In this document: piece after piece, positions 35,901-50,900 of the stretch
Layout of the letters: every line of letters begins with the position of its first letter
How positions within the stretch are numbered: position 1 is the stretch's first letter
Origin: Phylloscopus collybita
Taxonomy: Eukaryota > Chordata > Aves > Passeriformes > Phylloscopidae
Reading direction: 5' to 3'
Assembly: GCA_027886175.1 (NCBI GenBank)
Contig: JAJNNQ010000006.1
Location: 12,344,001 to 12,408,000 of the forward strand
Length of the DNA: 64,000 nucleotides
Notes under the pieces: model-generated
What the model was told of the DNA's origin: nothing
The model's database searches: none
Seen by the model: only the letters and a program-made list of their open reading frames with translations
Position numbers and translations under genes: made by a program

Positions 35901-38900
35901 TTAGCTGTTGAAGCTTAACTTCTACAGCAACAGGTGTTTAAATAGAGAGGAGTGACAGGTCAGTCTTCCTACACATTATGTCCTGTAAAGCTCTGCATTC
36001 TCAGTTTCTCCAAAGCAGCTATGCAGGCAGTACTTTTCAAGCTTGATTTCAGCCACCTTGATAGTTTTGAGCTTTACCAAACTTTCAACTCACCTGTCTT
36101 CAGGAAATATCCTTTCTGTTACCTTTGAGGCATTGTTTTCTGTGTGCTGTCATTTCTGTCTGGCTGTTTGAGCTACAGGTCTAAGCTCCTTTTGTGACTG
36201 TCACTTTTCTTTTGACTCCCTGCTTGTGCAAACCTTTTTTTGGATCATGCTATGGGAGCATTATCCCATGGGAAAGAACAACCTTGCTCTTGTTACTGAA
36301 GGTGTATCTGATTTCGTCCTAAAGAAACATATTACAAACAAAACTAGAGAAACAACGTATGCTGTGTTGCATCAATCAGTCAAATCTGAGAACCAGCCAA
36401 GTGTTCAGCATGTTAATCCTTCTGAAACATAAGGGACACAAGTGTTTCTATCAACTGTTTAGCCTGGCTGTGTGAAGGATGAATATTTCATGGGAGGTCC
36501 AAATGTTCTGAAGCTTTTGTTGGTCAGTGTGAACTCTCCAAGACCCTTGAGCATTATTTTGTATTTCTAGTGTAGTTTTTCCTTCCTCGGTCTCCCTTTC
36601 AAAATGTCCTATGAAATTACACTTTTATTTAATTTATGATTTATTTGTTTCTTGGTTTTGTCTACATTTATGAAAGTGCCTATTAGTTTTGTTGCCTTTG
36701 TAAACACTTCTCTCACATGTCTGTCTGTTCTTCTGTCTGGAAGTTCAGTTGTTTTGTGGTTCCTGTATATCGGTTTCCTTGAACTTGCTTTTAGGGCAAG
36801 CTACTCTTGTTAGCATACAGATAGTTTTAGGCTTGTTGTTCACTTTAAAGGTCAGTGGCTTTCTTAGTCTGCATAGTACTTTGTAGACAAAATGAATATT
36901 GTGAGAGTTGGCCTTTTTGGGCCTAATGAATGGATCCAAATGAATAAAAATTATGGGATATAGCTTAGGTTAGGAGGAACTTCTTGAGGTAATCTGGTCT
37001 AACGCTTGCCCAAAATTGAATTTTTGGTATTATCAGCATTTATATATTTATTTTTTCTGTGGATTTTATTTTGGTTGGGAGGGAATGAATGGTGGCTGTA
37101 TTTTTCACCTCTGTAGTCTAAATGTTTTATCCAATTAAACTCTAAGAAATTTTTATCTCAATTAAGGCTATTTTTAATTAGCTTGTAGATAAACTGAATT
37201 AAAACAGTTTAAAATGCTCTTGCTTTTTTAGCAAGTTACTTAGCCTATTCAGAACATTGAGACAACCTGCAAATGTGGAATATGATGCTGGAAAAATTTT
37301 TTAGTTTTGTTTATCATTGACAGTACAGAGAGCCCAAGGGAAATTTCTCAGGAGTTTGCAGGAAGAATTCCTTGATAACATTCTGCAATGAATTTTTTTT
37401 TGTCTGCAAAAGTACCTAGTAAAAGACGCAAAGGAGGAAGCACTGTCTGGAACATTTGTGGATTTCTTCCTTTCTTTTTCTCTTTGAAATTAAAATTTAA
37501 AGAAAGAAAATAAATGAAAACCTCAAACAAATCCAGTAAAAAAAAAACAAACTCACAACAACACCCCATAAAAGAACCAACAAATCACAGCCAGCAACAA
37601 AAAAAACCCCACAAAACCAACATACTATTGTACAGTATAACAGATTTTAGTCAAATATGATCTTTATAAAACAAGTATTTTAGATTGTTCAGTCAAAGCA
37701 AATTCTCTTTTTGCTTCTGAAAATAAACGTGCATTTTATGAATATGGCTTTAGAAAGGCTTGTTTTGGGGCCTTGGGTGTTGTATAGATTTTATTTTATA
37801 CTCCTGGGAAAAATGAAACGGAACAGTGTAATTTTTAAAGAATGCTTTGTGATAATTAATCACCTGAAGTATTATGGTTTTCTTGATAGCACTTTGACAC
37901 CTGTGTCTTTAAAAAGCCTTTAGTTGCATTGAAGAGAGATGTTGACATGAGCTCAGATCAAGGAAATACTTTGAAAATTTTTGAAGTTATGTTGGATAAC
38001 ACATATTCAAAATGATGAATTCATCAATTCATCATCAAACTGATGTTTCAAGTGTGAAGGCGTTGGGTTAAGAAACAGTATAGAGCAGTTCAGGTAAATT
38101 CACCTTCATGAGTTAATCTTTTCAAATGGCAGTAATAATTAGCTGTTGTGTTTTATAAATTGTTTTGTCTTAAATAATGGAATAATGTACATAATTGTAC
38201 TATTTAACTTTCCTTCTAGTATGAAACCTTCAGAACAGAAGAAGAAGAGAGGATAAAAGCTAAGGGGCAAGATGTCAAATCATCAGTGTATTTCATGAAG
38301 CAGACCATTAACAACGCTTGTGGAACAATTGGGTTAATTCATGCTATTGCAAACAACAGAGATAAAATGAACTTTGGTAAGATTTTTTTAGTTTGGTTTC
38401 TGTTGGCTTTTCCCTTTTTTTCTCAACTGTGGGAAGCCATGGAGGGAAGGGTGTGTTTTGTACTATTTTCTCTGAATATAACCATTCAGAAAGTCTAAAG
38501 GAGCGCATTTTTACCTATAATTACAAAATTAGTATTTCATACTAATTTATGAACTAAAGCACTTGAAACATTGCAAAGTGCAGCAGGCAGCAGTTAACCT
38601 TGCAGTCAGCCTTCTGCATCTTAAAAATACAGTGCAATTCTGTCTTCAGATCTTCTGTTGTATTCTATAAGCTGTGAATGAAGTTGGAATTAAAACATGA
38701 CACTAATTATATATTTTTTTAAATTTTTTTAAGAAACTAATTCTTCACTGAAAAAGTTCCTAGAAGATTCATTATCTATGACTCCTGAAGAGAGGGCCAA
38801 ATACCTAGAAACTTATGAAGTTAGTATCATTTGTTTTTACTTCTAAATAAAATGGTGTAAGAATTACTTGCATGAGCAGGTACTGTCCTTGGGGGTTGAC

Positions 38901-41900
38901 TTGGCGAAGCACCTAAAGAAATTTGATTCTACATTAAGCTTGTGATCAGACAGTTGCTACAAAGGACACTCTGCTTTGGTATTTTAGAGTATTCCTGCTT
39001 GCCCATAGCTCAGTCAGCAGAATGGATTTTGTCAATGTTCTCATCCATATTAATTCCCTGGCTCAGTTTAAAATTACTTTGAAATGCATGAGAAATGTGT
39101 GTATAATCTTTTTTTTTTGTGGGTTCAGGATGTAGTTTAATGGTCAATTTAAACTGATCTAGGGCTATTGCTGAAAGGATAGTCCTTTTGCTACCTCTTT
39201 TAATTTTTGCCTTCTAATCATATCTCCATGCCTTTAGCAGTTGAGGCACACAAAGAGCTGATTTGGCTGAAATATGATCTCCTTCCTCTGCCATCCTAAA
39301 CCATGAGATGAGCTACCTGATAATGTGGTTAGCCACATCATTAGTGCTGTTTGAAAGAATGTGGCAGAAACATCTGGCCAGTGGTGGATGGAGAACAGTG
39401 CTGTTGCTCCTGATGGTAATGAAAATGAAAACCTTGATGATTTTTAAGTCAGAGTTCACTTTCAGCATATTGTGAAGCCCTCAGGAATATGAGTGTTAAC
39501 ATCTGCCTAAAGGAAGTAGTAACAAACAGAATCAGCAGAAATTTTTGACATTTTCTATGGAAATGTTGGACACAAAATGACTGATCAGAGCTTCTAACTA
39601 AACTATTTTTTCTGCTCAAAATGATAGATAAAAAAATGCTTGTAGTGTTTTCTGTGTGCAAAAGTGCCTTTACAAACTCTCAGAAACTTGACCTGAACTG
39701 AGTGTTATGAAACTGAAGTAGTGGTCTTCTGAGACCCTTGGAGGTGGAGATTATTTGTTTATTATCTTTTTCATTTATTATAAGCACTGAACAAAAATAG
39801 TTACATCTATGCAATTAATAAAATGAAGTGCAAAAATGGTTCTTGCAACACTGAAAGTCTCTCATTAAAAGTCTGATTGAAATATATTTTAATTTTAGGC
39901 TATTCGTGTCACTCATGAATCCAGTGCCCATGAAGGTCAGACTGAGGTATCCATTTTTTTAAAAAGTCTTTGTTTATATCTACTTGGAATTTCATATAAT
40001 TGACATGAAAGCAATCATATATTAAGAGTTTACAGCGAAACTGAGATTATTGCTTGGTTTTCAGTATTGTGTCATTAGTCCAAAATTCCCCGACATTGCT
40101 GCAGGGGAAACCAAACTTGAAGCTTGGGGGCTTTTTGTTTGTTTATTTGTGGATTGTGGTGGTGGGTGTTGTTTGCATTAGGTTTTTTCAGCTCTTATTG
40201 AATGTGAAAGATCTTTCTAAACTTCATTTCAGAGTAAAAGAGACAGTAACAGAAACTTGAGGTTTGATGTTGCACATTTGTAGGTAAGACTGTAAGATTC
40301 ATAGTAACTATAAAAGTGTAATGAACATTTTATGAGAGTTTGAAAAGTTATAATTCAGGAAAAGAAATAGTCCAATAGTTGGCTTGCAGTTGTGTGTGTG
40401 CTGTTTGTATACAATACAAAGTCAGATAAATTCTCACTCATATATAGATTTATAAGCGTTTATGCCCCAATGGATTGTGTGATACGAAAAAAAACAACCT
40501 GAAAGCTGACAAAAAAACCTAAAATAATCATTAACTTGAACATTCAACATTTTTCTGCTTCAGTCATAGTAAGTCAGTTTTCCATCTTTCTGGTTCAGAT
40601 TTCAGTATCTGATCCACAAAAAAAAAAAAAAAAAGCTGGTTGAATTGTTGCTAGCACTGCTTTGTTTGACAAAAAGAGAAACACTTCTATGTTTGGCTAT
40701 GGATCCACTGACTCATCGATTCTCTCTTTTTTAAGTGCAGTAGGTGACGTTTTCTTTTTTTGTGCAGTGTCTTCTATACAATGTAGGAGAAAGCAAAGTC
40801 CTTTCTGATCCTCCTTGCCCTGTCTGGAAACGAAATGATGAGAATTGGTTTAACTATTTGTGTTATAGATACTCAACTTCCTTGATAGTATTTTCTTTAA
40901 AAAAACACACCACTCTCTCTTCTTTCCTTGTTCCCTAAATTAGTTGAGGTTCTATATTTCAAGAAGAAGCATCAGAAAAAAATTGTGTTTTTTCCTTTTC
41001 TAAATAAGAGACTCAAGAAATCTGGTCTGTTTGGTTTTTTTCCAAATGAGTCCATTTCTAGGTATTCTTGGCCAGCTCAGAAAGAGTGATTATTCCAACA
41101 AATTGCTGATGACTGAATCTTTTCCCAAGATCCTTGTGAAAGAGAAACTTCTTTAGTTATTTTGATGTACTGTAAGGTTCATGTAAGGAACAATCTGTCT
41201 TTGCGTTCTTCTGGCAGATATGAAATGATTGGGAAAGAAAATGCAAGGGCTATGTGTTTTGAGATTCTTCATGAAGATTCAGGAAGCACCTAAGTGATGA
41301 TGGAATCTCCTAATAATGGACAGTTAACTTCTTGAACTTCCACTAATTAATTTATTTCCTGATCGAGATAACCACAATACAAAGGATTGATAATTGTGTG
41401 GAAAGATGAAGACTTTTTTTCATAATAAAAAATTACAATTGTCTTAGCAACCATGCCTAAACATAGATATTGAATAGCTAGTTTCCTTGCCAATTATTAA
41501 TTATTCCATTTTGTATAACTCTATCTGTAAATAATTCAATATGGATATTCCTTAGACTGGCAAAATAACTTTTTCCTGTCTTTTTGTTTGTTGAAATAGT
41601 ACAAAGACTGAATACATTTTCAAGGATACTTTTTTCAGAATAGTTCTCAGCCATCAACCAAGGAGGGAAGAATAAACAAGTTTTGTTACTGGAACATCAA
41701 ATTGTCTGGAAATCCTGTCCTACCAGATAGTAGTTAAACAAGGCAGCAAGGCCTCCCAATTCATTAGTACCTGAGGACTTGCTTTACTTTAAAGTAAGAT
41801 TCTTTTTAAGTGAAACAAAATATGAAACATGAATATGGGGAGACGTGTAACTGAGAGCTGAAGTGAGTTAATGTCTTCTTCCTTCCGTGGGTACATTTCA

Positions 41901-44900
41901 AATGTCACTGTGTACTTTCCATGTAGTGGTTGAAGGAACTGACAAACAGCATGATCTTGCAGGTGCTGAAGTTACCATATGCAGGTCATAGGAGGTTGTA
42001 GACTTGTCCTGTGGGGCAAGCTGGGGGCTTCTAGCACCTTTTGGGAAAGAAGGAAAGCAAGAGGAGAATCCTATTCCTCCTGCATATCCATTACTTGTTA
42101 CAATTACTTTCCTGAGAAATTAAAGAGCACTGGAAAGGAACATGGTTGCCTTCCTATGACTGGGGGTTTTGATCTCCATTTACCCCCTCAAGTGTCCAAA
42201 TAGCCAAGGCATGTTGCATAGAAATCTTTCCTTTGAGTAAAATGGCTTATTTAGTTGCTTGATGACAGCAAGTGCTGTATAATTAGTGCTTTGTGAACAA
42301 AAAGTTCTTTCTAGGTCTCTTACAGATTTAAAGGTTAGGAAAACATGTAGGCCTACTTTTTCTTGGGATGATTAACTTGGCTTGTGCTCTTCACAAGAAG
42401 AGCCTGCTCTGTGGGTAGTTCTGTCCCTTAGATAGATATTGCATACTACTGTCCACTCACATTTTTAGAAAGTCTTGCTTTAACTTATCTGTGTTAGAAT
42501 AACTTCCAAAAGTGGGATAGATAGCTGTCAATTCCACTGATTTGTTTAGAAAGGAAGGATGTTTCCTTCCACTGTGCAAAAACACACCATCATATGATAG
42601 AGATAAAGTTAAATTTTCTGAAATAATGAGCTGCAGAAGTTTTGAAAATAGCACAGAGTTCTCTTCTGATAATACTGTTTGGTGGGTTTAGGGTTTTTTT
42701 TCCTGGGTTCTGATGTTTCAGATATTTGAGGATTCAGTCTTTAATTCTTCAGAGTAAAGTCTTTATTTGTTGATTGCCCTTGACAATCTTGCTATGTCTT
42801 TACAGACCTTTCTTATAATCTCAGTGATTACTCGGTTTTTTACAATACGCTAATGCATTTTCTGCTTTTTTTTCTGTTTCATTTACATAACTATTTCAAA
42901 CCTCAAAATAAAGCAAGTCTAGCTAGAAATAAAAATCAGAAGTAATAGCATAAAGCAGTGCTATCTTCCTAGCATCTGTGTATTCTGTCGTCTTGTCTGG
43001 TGGGTGGGATTTGTTTCTGTTTTAGTATAATCTGAAATCAGATATTTTTTTTCTCCTAAATTTTGTATGTTTTAAGGAGTTTTTCTTGGGGGGAGAAAAG
43101 CCCCCCACTTGACAAGATATTACTTCTAGTGGGCTTCTAGATTCCAGATGGTGACTGCTGGAATTTATAGTGATCAGTTTGCTTCTGGGATGTATCATTA
43201 CTGTGGGATCTATTTGGCTGAAAATGAGGATGAATTGCTAATCAAGTGGATTGAAGCTGGAAACTGTAGAATGTTCTGCCTTGATGGGTGCTTTAACAGT
43301 TCCCAAGTGTGATGGCTGTGATTAATTTCTTTAATTAAAAAAACCCAACTACTTTTCTTAAAAATAGAAGAGATTTTTTTTTTCTTTCAAGGAGATTAAA
43401 CTTTTAAGAACTGTTAAGCAGTTTTCATTTTGATAGTTCATTTCAAGTGTGCTAATTAAAAGGGTTGTAAATTTTCACTTAATCCTTCAGGCCAAGTTTT
43501 GGACCAGGTTCTGTTAATACTTCTGGATTGCATGGCTCCATGTCTCACTTTATTGCTACAGTAGAGTGAATGAATAGCTAAAGCAGTCTTATGAGTACTT
43601 TTTTATGGATACTTCTGTGTAAAAAATGTAAGTCTGTTTAAAATTACTTTGGTAGCAAGCAGTAAGATCTGGGAATGGTTCCACAGAAGTGTCTTGTTGG
43701 CTTCAAGGGTGGTTTCATTCTGGTCGCGTGTTCAAGTACTGTTATGAGGGCAATTAATGTAAGATTCCTGTAACAGTATTTCTGTTGAAGTTTATGATAA
43801 TGAAGCTTGCACCTTCTCAAATGACAAGTATTTCATATCCAAAGCTGCCAAAAAATAAAGGATCTAGGTCTTTACATTAAAGCTTCATAGATCCAGTGTA
43901 CTCTTTTCTGTGTCACAGCTCCAGAATTGCAGATATTTTTGAGAGTAGAATTGATGCCAGATAGTCAAGACCCTCCTTATTTTTCCATGAGTCTTCTGGT
44001 GAGCATACACTTCTATTTATAATATCTAGGATGTCTTAAGATGTGGAAAATAAAACCTGTTTCTTTGCAGAACTGTACACAGTTTTAAATCTGATCCTTA
44101 TTTTATTACTTTGTGCTGAGCCGCCTTTGAGTTTTCCCTTTTGTTTTGCATTTGGGTTTTTTTCCATTCTTGCTCTTCTGATGCCTCCTTGAGCAGCTCA
44201 TGGGCTTTGAAGCCCTATACTGACGCACACCTTAACATTTCTGATACACTCTTACAAGAAACCAAAACCACCCTCTACCTTTGAAAAGCCACAACCCTTC
44301 AAAAATATTAACATGAGAGACAGTTTGTGGATCTGCATTATCTGTCTAATCAACAGTGATCAATAATAACTAAGTTATGGCAATATTTGAGGGAGGAAAA
44401 GTACCAATTTATAGCAGTGATCAGGATGAGGGTCATATCTAACTTTTTTTATATCGCTATATTCCTTACTTTCAAAACAATTGTAACTGTTTGTAAGTAA
44501 CAGATCAGAAAATCTGAGGGGAACATTTTTTGAAAACAGGAAAACGTTATTAAATGAGAGAGACTTCCAGCTCTAGAGTCTTTCGCAAAGTAAATAAATT
44601 TTGAAATTGGAGTTGGGGAGGAAACTTATTTTGTAGCTACCCTGTCATTTGCATTAATAATATAAAGTTGCTGCATAGGTGCCTGGGAGAGTAGGAGAGG
44701 AGGAAAATGCAAAGGCATACTTCGTATAGAAATAAGCCAGTAGAAATTGTTCAGCTCAATTTCGTGCTTCAGGGAAGTTATTCCAGGTATAGAATATTAT
44801 GTGTACTGATTCTTGAAACAAATGACCTTTTCAATATGTGAATATAATAATGTGAGTAGAAGACATTTTTGTTCTGCTCTCATATTACTGGCATCTGTAT

Positions 44901-47900
44901 CCAGTACTTTTGCAACTGTGCTTCATTACAGTTCAATTCTACTGTAAGGAAAATGGTAAACTATGCCACAGAAATCTTTTTAAAAGATTAATTTGTCTTC
45001 AGGCAAGGAATTAGGTCTAGAGAATAATTCATATTCAATTTCTGCATTACTCAAGGCTTTGACATGCTTAACTTCTGAAGTGATATTTTGGTAACAATAT
45101 CTGAAGTTTTAGCCAGCTTTATGTATCTGTGGCTGTTAAAATAGTTCTGGATTGGCAGTTTTCCTAGAGTACCTTCATGGGCTTCCCAAACAGCTTCCTG
45201 AAACAGCTGATCCTGTAGCCTTGTAGGAGGTAATGCTGGCACAGAGGGGCCACAGGCACACTCCTAGGAAGAGAGAAGAAAGTTTAACAGACTAGACTTA
45301 GATCAGCTTTTGTGAACAGCAAATACTCAAATAATTGTGCTGGTAAGTGATTGGCAGCCTGTTTGTGCCACATCAAGGTATCACTAACTGCTGCCAATGG
45401 CTTTCCATACCACTTTTTGATGTAAAGTACAAGTGATAGCGTGAACTTTTTATTTTGTCTTGTGGTACTTGTGGCATATGGAACCACTTTTGTGATGGAG
45501 GTAAAAGTTATTTTGGACAGGGGAGTTTTAGCAATGTTTATGCATTACTGCTTAGCAGAATGTGATTTGTGGTCTTTGGGAAGTTTACTTGTTTGTGTTA
45601 CTACAGCATGGCTCAAAATGATGTTTCAAACAAGCAAACAAACACAAGTGATATGGACCCTTGAAATATCTATGCTGGATATTGGTTAGAGAGTAGTAAG
45701 ACCTGTGTTGGGTATTGGCTAGAGAGTAATGAGAGTTTTGATTTTGTTCATGACCTAAATTCTTAGGAGAAAATTAGGAGCTCTTACATTCATGTATTTT
45801 CTTTCCTCTTCCTTAGGGGCTAATGAGAATGTCCATCTAAACAAGTTTAACCTACAGTTATTAAGATCAGTTGTTAAGAGGAGGAAGATAGGAGAAAACA
45901 GAACTGCAGAATAAAATACATCAACTATTAAGGGAGGGCACAGAAGACACTGCCTTTGTTCTGTAACTCCTCCTGTTTGGGTTATTTCAGTACACTTCTT
46001 ACATCTATTTCCCAACTGATAGCTGTTGTTGTATAGAACTGATAGTTCTGTATGTTGAGCCAAATGAGGCTCAGAATTGAATGGACTGAGGTGCAGCATC
46101 TGAGCTGCTGCTTTAAGTGAAAACAACATTCTCACACCTCATTAGACCTTTATCAAAAAGATTGATTAAAAATCAGCCTTTGAAGAAATCAGAACTGGTG
46201 TTTATACTGAGAGAGTCAAAAATCACAAATAAGAACATGTCTCAGATGTTCACAGAAAGCTGAGATCAGTATGTTTACTTAGATACACTTTCTGTTCATG
46301 AGTATGATCAGGAATATTTTTAACATGGATTGAAGTTGGCAGCCTCTAAAAACACTACCACAGCTTGATTTCTTCTTTAACTCAAAACATAACGGCAAAC
46401 TGTAGTCTGTAAACTTGTTTCATGTGCCTGGAGAACTATAATCTTGCTTGGAATGCACGACGTTAGACTTTGATCACAGTAACAGTCGTTAACATTGGCA
46501 AGAGCTAAGTAGAATCAATGCACTCTGTTCCCAACTGCTATAAAACTTGAACTTTCAAAGATCTCTGGTTCCCTGGGGCATTACAATTTATTGTTAGAGA
46601 AGAAACATAAAGAGCTTCCCTTTTGCTCCTGCCAAGAGCATATGGTGGGATTTTTTTCTTAAATCATCCATTTTCCTTGATCTTTCTTTTGAGTAATCCA
46701 TGGTCTTCTAAAGAAACATTTGCATCTTGAGAGAATATAAAATCAATTATGTAACTGTTTCATACATGATTTTTAACTTAGCATTAGAGAACAAGCATAT
46801 AATCTCTCCTGTAAAGGTCGTGACGTTGCCTAAAATTTTAGGTATGGCTTTTTTTCTTTTACAGTCTACGAAATAGAAGTGTAAAAAAAGAGGTTACTAG
46901 AGTCATGTGAAATGTTTTGGAAATTGCACTTGGTTAGCCTGTGACTCATTGCATTGCCATGTTATCTAATGTGTTAGTGTTTGAGACATGCATTAATCTC
47001 ATTTGTATACTGAGCAAATTGCTAATAAGGTATTAATACAGTAGAATTGTTATTCTGGATCTTATGCTTAACTATAAAATCTACATGAAGGAATTCTGAT
47101 TCCTAGGATGAAACATAATTATAGAGGATATTCGCACCCATAAAGCCACCTATGGATTTAAATAACAAGTTTATAAGAAATAAATAACACAAGTGAAAAA
47201 ATGTTTCTACAGTTTTGCACCCAACATTTCTACCAATCAACTGCCATAAGTTTGTTTGGTTTTCCTTTTTTTTTATCTGTTTTTTTGCATCTCTCCAATC
47301 CATAATGCTTCCTGTGCTGTTCTTGCACTATCTGTAAGAGACAGCATGCAAGGTATGCATGTGTGACAGGTGATGGCTGAGCTCACAGTCAGCCTCTTGC
47401 CCTTAGGCAGAAGAGAAGATTATTTGTCTCTCTCTTTTTTTTTTTTCTTTATCACATCACTAATTTGGAAGGAGAAAATTAAAAGAATTTACAGTTCTTA
47501 AGACTTGCAACATTTTACCAATATGACTGAAGCTAGACAGTGGGCTAAAACTACTCAGAGAACTGATATTACATCAACTGACTTTGCTCAAGGAAGCACT
47601 CCAAAAATACAGTATTTGGTGTGCAACAATGCTATTCAAATTATTTCAGAAAAAAATCTTGTGAAGAAAAAATTATTTGGTAAAAAATCTAGTTAATTTA
47701 GCTTTTGCAGAGCTCCCTGATCTTTAAAATGTTCTTTATTTTGTGATTCCACTTTTTTTGATCACAGAAGTCACCATTGTGATAATCTAGCTTGACTTTT
47801 GCCTAACATAGACCATAGAACTTAATTTTAAATCTTCAGGGAGAGATAAATTAACACTAATTTTGGAAAGAATTTTTGGGGGTGCTCTGATCTCACCATT

Positions 47901-50900
47901 TTTCTTGTCTTCACCCGTATGTCTAGCGAAGTAATACACTTGGTATATTGTCCATTTCATGGGTTAAACTTACATGGGGAATACTGTAAATATTTTTTTA
48001 CCAGGTGCAGAAGGACAACTAAACTGACTGGTGCAGATGTTGATCTGCTAGTAGATGTGGTTTGGTCTGTAATCTCAGTCTCAATACATATTGATGTTGA
48101 TAATTATAATGTTGGCAAGTAGGTCTGTGAGGACTGGAGTTTATGAATCTTAACTTCCTAAGAATTTGCATGTTGTTCAGGCTTTTGTTGCATGCAAGGA
48201 ATATCTACAACAGGCTTTTCTTGCAGTCAAAATACACACAATGTCTCCAGTTCATGTGAATTCTGTCCTGTATTGTTGGAGATGAGCTCATGAAGCATCT
48301 TCTGCCTCTGTAGAATTCTTCCTTTGTCAGACTCCTTTCCTCTGTCTGGCTACTTAGCTTTTTATAAAAACTTGAAGGAACTTAATGTCTCTCAAGATTT
48401 CACCACCACCACCAACATAGGCTTGAAATGCTGCTGAGAAATTTAAAACCCTTGTGAAGGAAAGAGAAGGAAGAGGATTTTTTCAAACAGTGTGATACAT
48501 GGATTTAATTTGCATGTAAAAAACCCAATAATGATAATGACTAAGAAAGAACACTTAGTTTTAACTGTAATACAGACCTTTAAAATATTGTGTTTAATTC
48601 AATGATGAGCAATTATTTAAGAAGAACAAAGCTTCAGAAGGTGGTAGAGAAAAGTGATTGATAGATACTAAGTACACCCTCCCTGAGAATAATCTGAAAG
48701 CTGTAATAGCCCTTATATTGCCCACCTGGCTGGAAAAGTTGTACATTTTATTGTTTCTTTAACCTTCTCCCATCTCTGCTCCAGGGATTACTGTATGGGA
48801 ACTGTATGATGAACAGCATGTGGGGAGCAGTCCCTGCACGCTTATGGGACAATGTAGCTGAGGAGATTTAGGATGTGTGCCAGGGCCTCTGATCCCAGGT
48901 TTGTGCCTATGAACAATGAACAGGAGGGAAAGTATGCGATCTCCTTCTGTTTCCTAAGTTTCCAGACATGTTGTTATGCAGTTAAAGCTCATTTTATCTC
49001 TGTCCTAGTGCAGCTGGCATTTCTTTCTACACAGTGACAAAACCTGAAAATGGAGGAAAGATGAAAAGCCCCTCTCCCAGCACAAGTTGTGAACTGATAG
49101 GTGGGAAAGCTTCCAAGGAGGAACATAGCATTGGCTTGAGCTTTCCACTCAATTTACAGAATTTACAGATAGATGAATTTTTGTAGCCACTAGCAAGTTA
49201 ATCAATAATTTTTTAGCAATGTACTTTTTTTAAGCAATGATTATGCAATACCAGATGCTTTGTCCTGTCAGGTCTTCAATGCATTACATGTGGACTGAAA
49301 TAATTTGCTGGATTGGGTTCCACAAATAAGATGAGCAAACAGATTCGTGTTTCTAGAACCTGACAGGTCTGGGTGTGAACCAAGCCATGAGTTTCTCAGC
49401 ACTATCAAACTTAGGCACTTTCAGGAATGTGCAAAAGCACAGCTCTTGGTGCCTGACAAACTTTGTATGTGATTCCTTTTAGATCTTAGATTTTAGTAAC
49501 AGCTATGTATAGGAGTTTGGGATTGGGGCAGATGGTAATTGTCTGAATATTTTCTGGATCTACTCCATGAAGCTTTTAACTTCTTTGTAATGTATTTTTT
49601 TGCATTTCAGACAATAAACTTGATGTACATACTGGTTTATATGACAGTAACATTCAATTCTATTTCAGAGCTTTTGTTTTACCCCTTCAGATATTTGACC
49701 TGTTATAATTTTCAGCACAGGAATATGCTCCTGTGATATTTTATTCTTGTGAAGTTAGACTAATTCTCTCTTTTTTGCAGTTTCCAGCTGTTAATAAATG
49801 TTGTCTGAATACAGTGTCTCAAGTTAGGATTTATCTTTGTTAAATGTGAAATGTATGACTGTATTCTTTATTTGGAGATGTGTATTTAACATTAATTTCA
49901 TAGTAATATTGACATGTAATTCTAATTTAATTTTTTTTAATATTAATTTGAAAACAACTTCAGTTCACATAACTTAATTTGTGCTTATTATTAAAACAAT
50001 GAATAGAATTTTATGATTATTACAGCCTTGTTAATTAGCCATAATCCAGTATTAAGTTTGTTTTTCCAGAATTCCTGTATACTGTCTGCTGAAATTTCAC
50101 TCTTACAGATGTGAAAGTAAATTCTCAATGGAGAGAAAGTTTCTCATTCTCTTAGTTGATCTCACTAGGGGATACAGTAGTACAGGAAATAAAGTATAAA
50201 AAGATTTAATGAATAGAAGTAAAAATCAGGACAAATACTAACTAGAAACACTAAAATATTGGGTGCCCTAAATGGCATTCTATGGTATAAATTCAGTTTC
50301 GAAAAGCTGAAGTATTTCTTGGTCTCATTACATTCAGGCAAGGGGTATTTTTAATATTTTCTCATTATTTTAGCAGTATTGGCCAGAAGACAAATAAGTG
50401 CAATAAAGAAGTATAGACTTGTGTTAAAAATGGTAACAAAACTGAAAAAAGGCTCTCTAAAAAAAAAGCTTTCAATATTGTGGTCATCCCTGTAACTGTT
50501 AAAGAATTCTGTAACTGGTATTGTTCAAAATCTTAAAAATGGTTTCACAGTAATTTTACAGGAGTCCTAAAAAAATAGGATTTTTTTCAGAGCAAAAGTA
50601 TACAGTTTAACAGCTTCCAGTCAGTGGAATGCATCAGAGTATCATACTCTCAGCAAGGTTTTTGGTTTCATTTTTTTTTAACTGTTTCTCACTAAAAAGA
50701 TTCTCTAATTCAGATTCTTGGGAGACTTATCAGTTGTGTCCGTTATGATGGCAGCAGCTTACAAAACTGTAAAACATACAAGTGTCTCTTGCCTTTTATC
50801 ATGAACTGTCTAGTCAGCAAAGCTCTTAAATTTCTGCCTGACAGCAGGTTCTAATCTTACAGGTTCCTCCCTCCATTGGGAGGTCTGTGGACTGTGAGGA

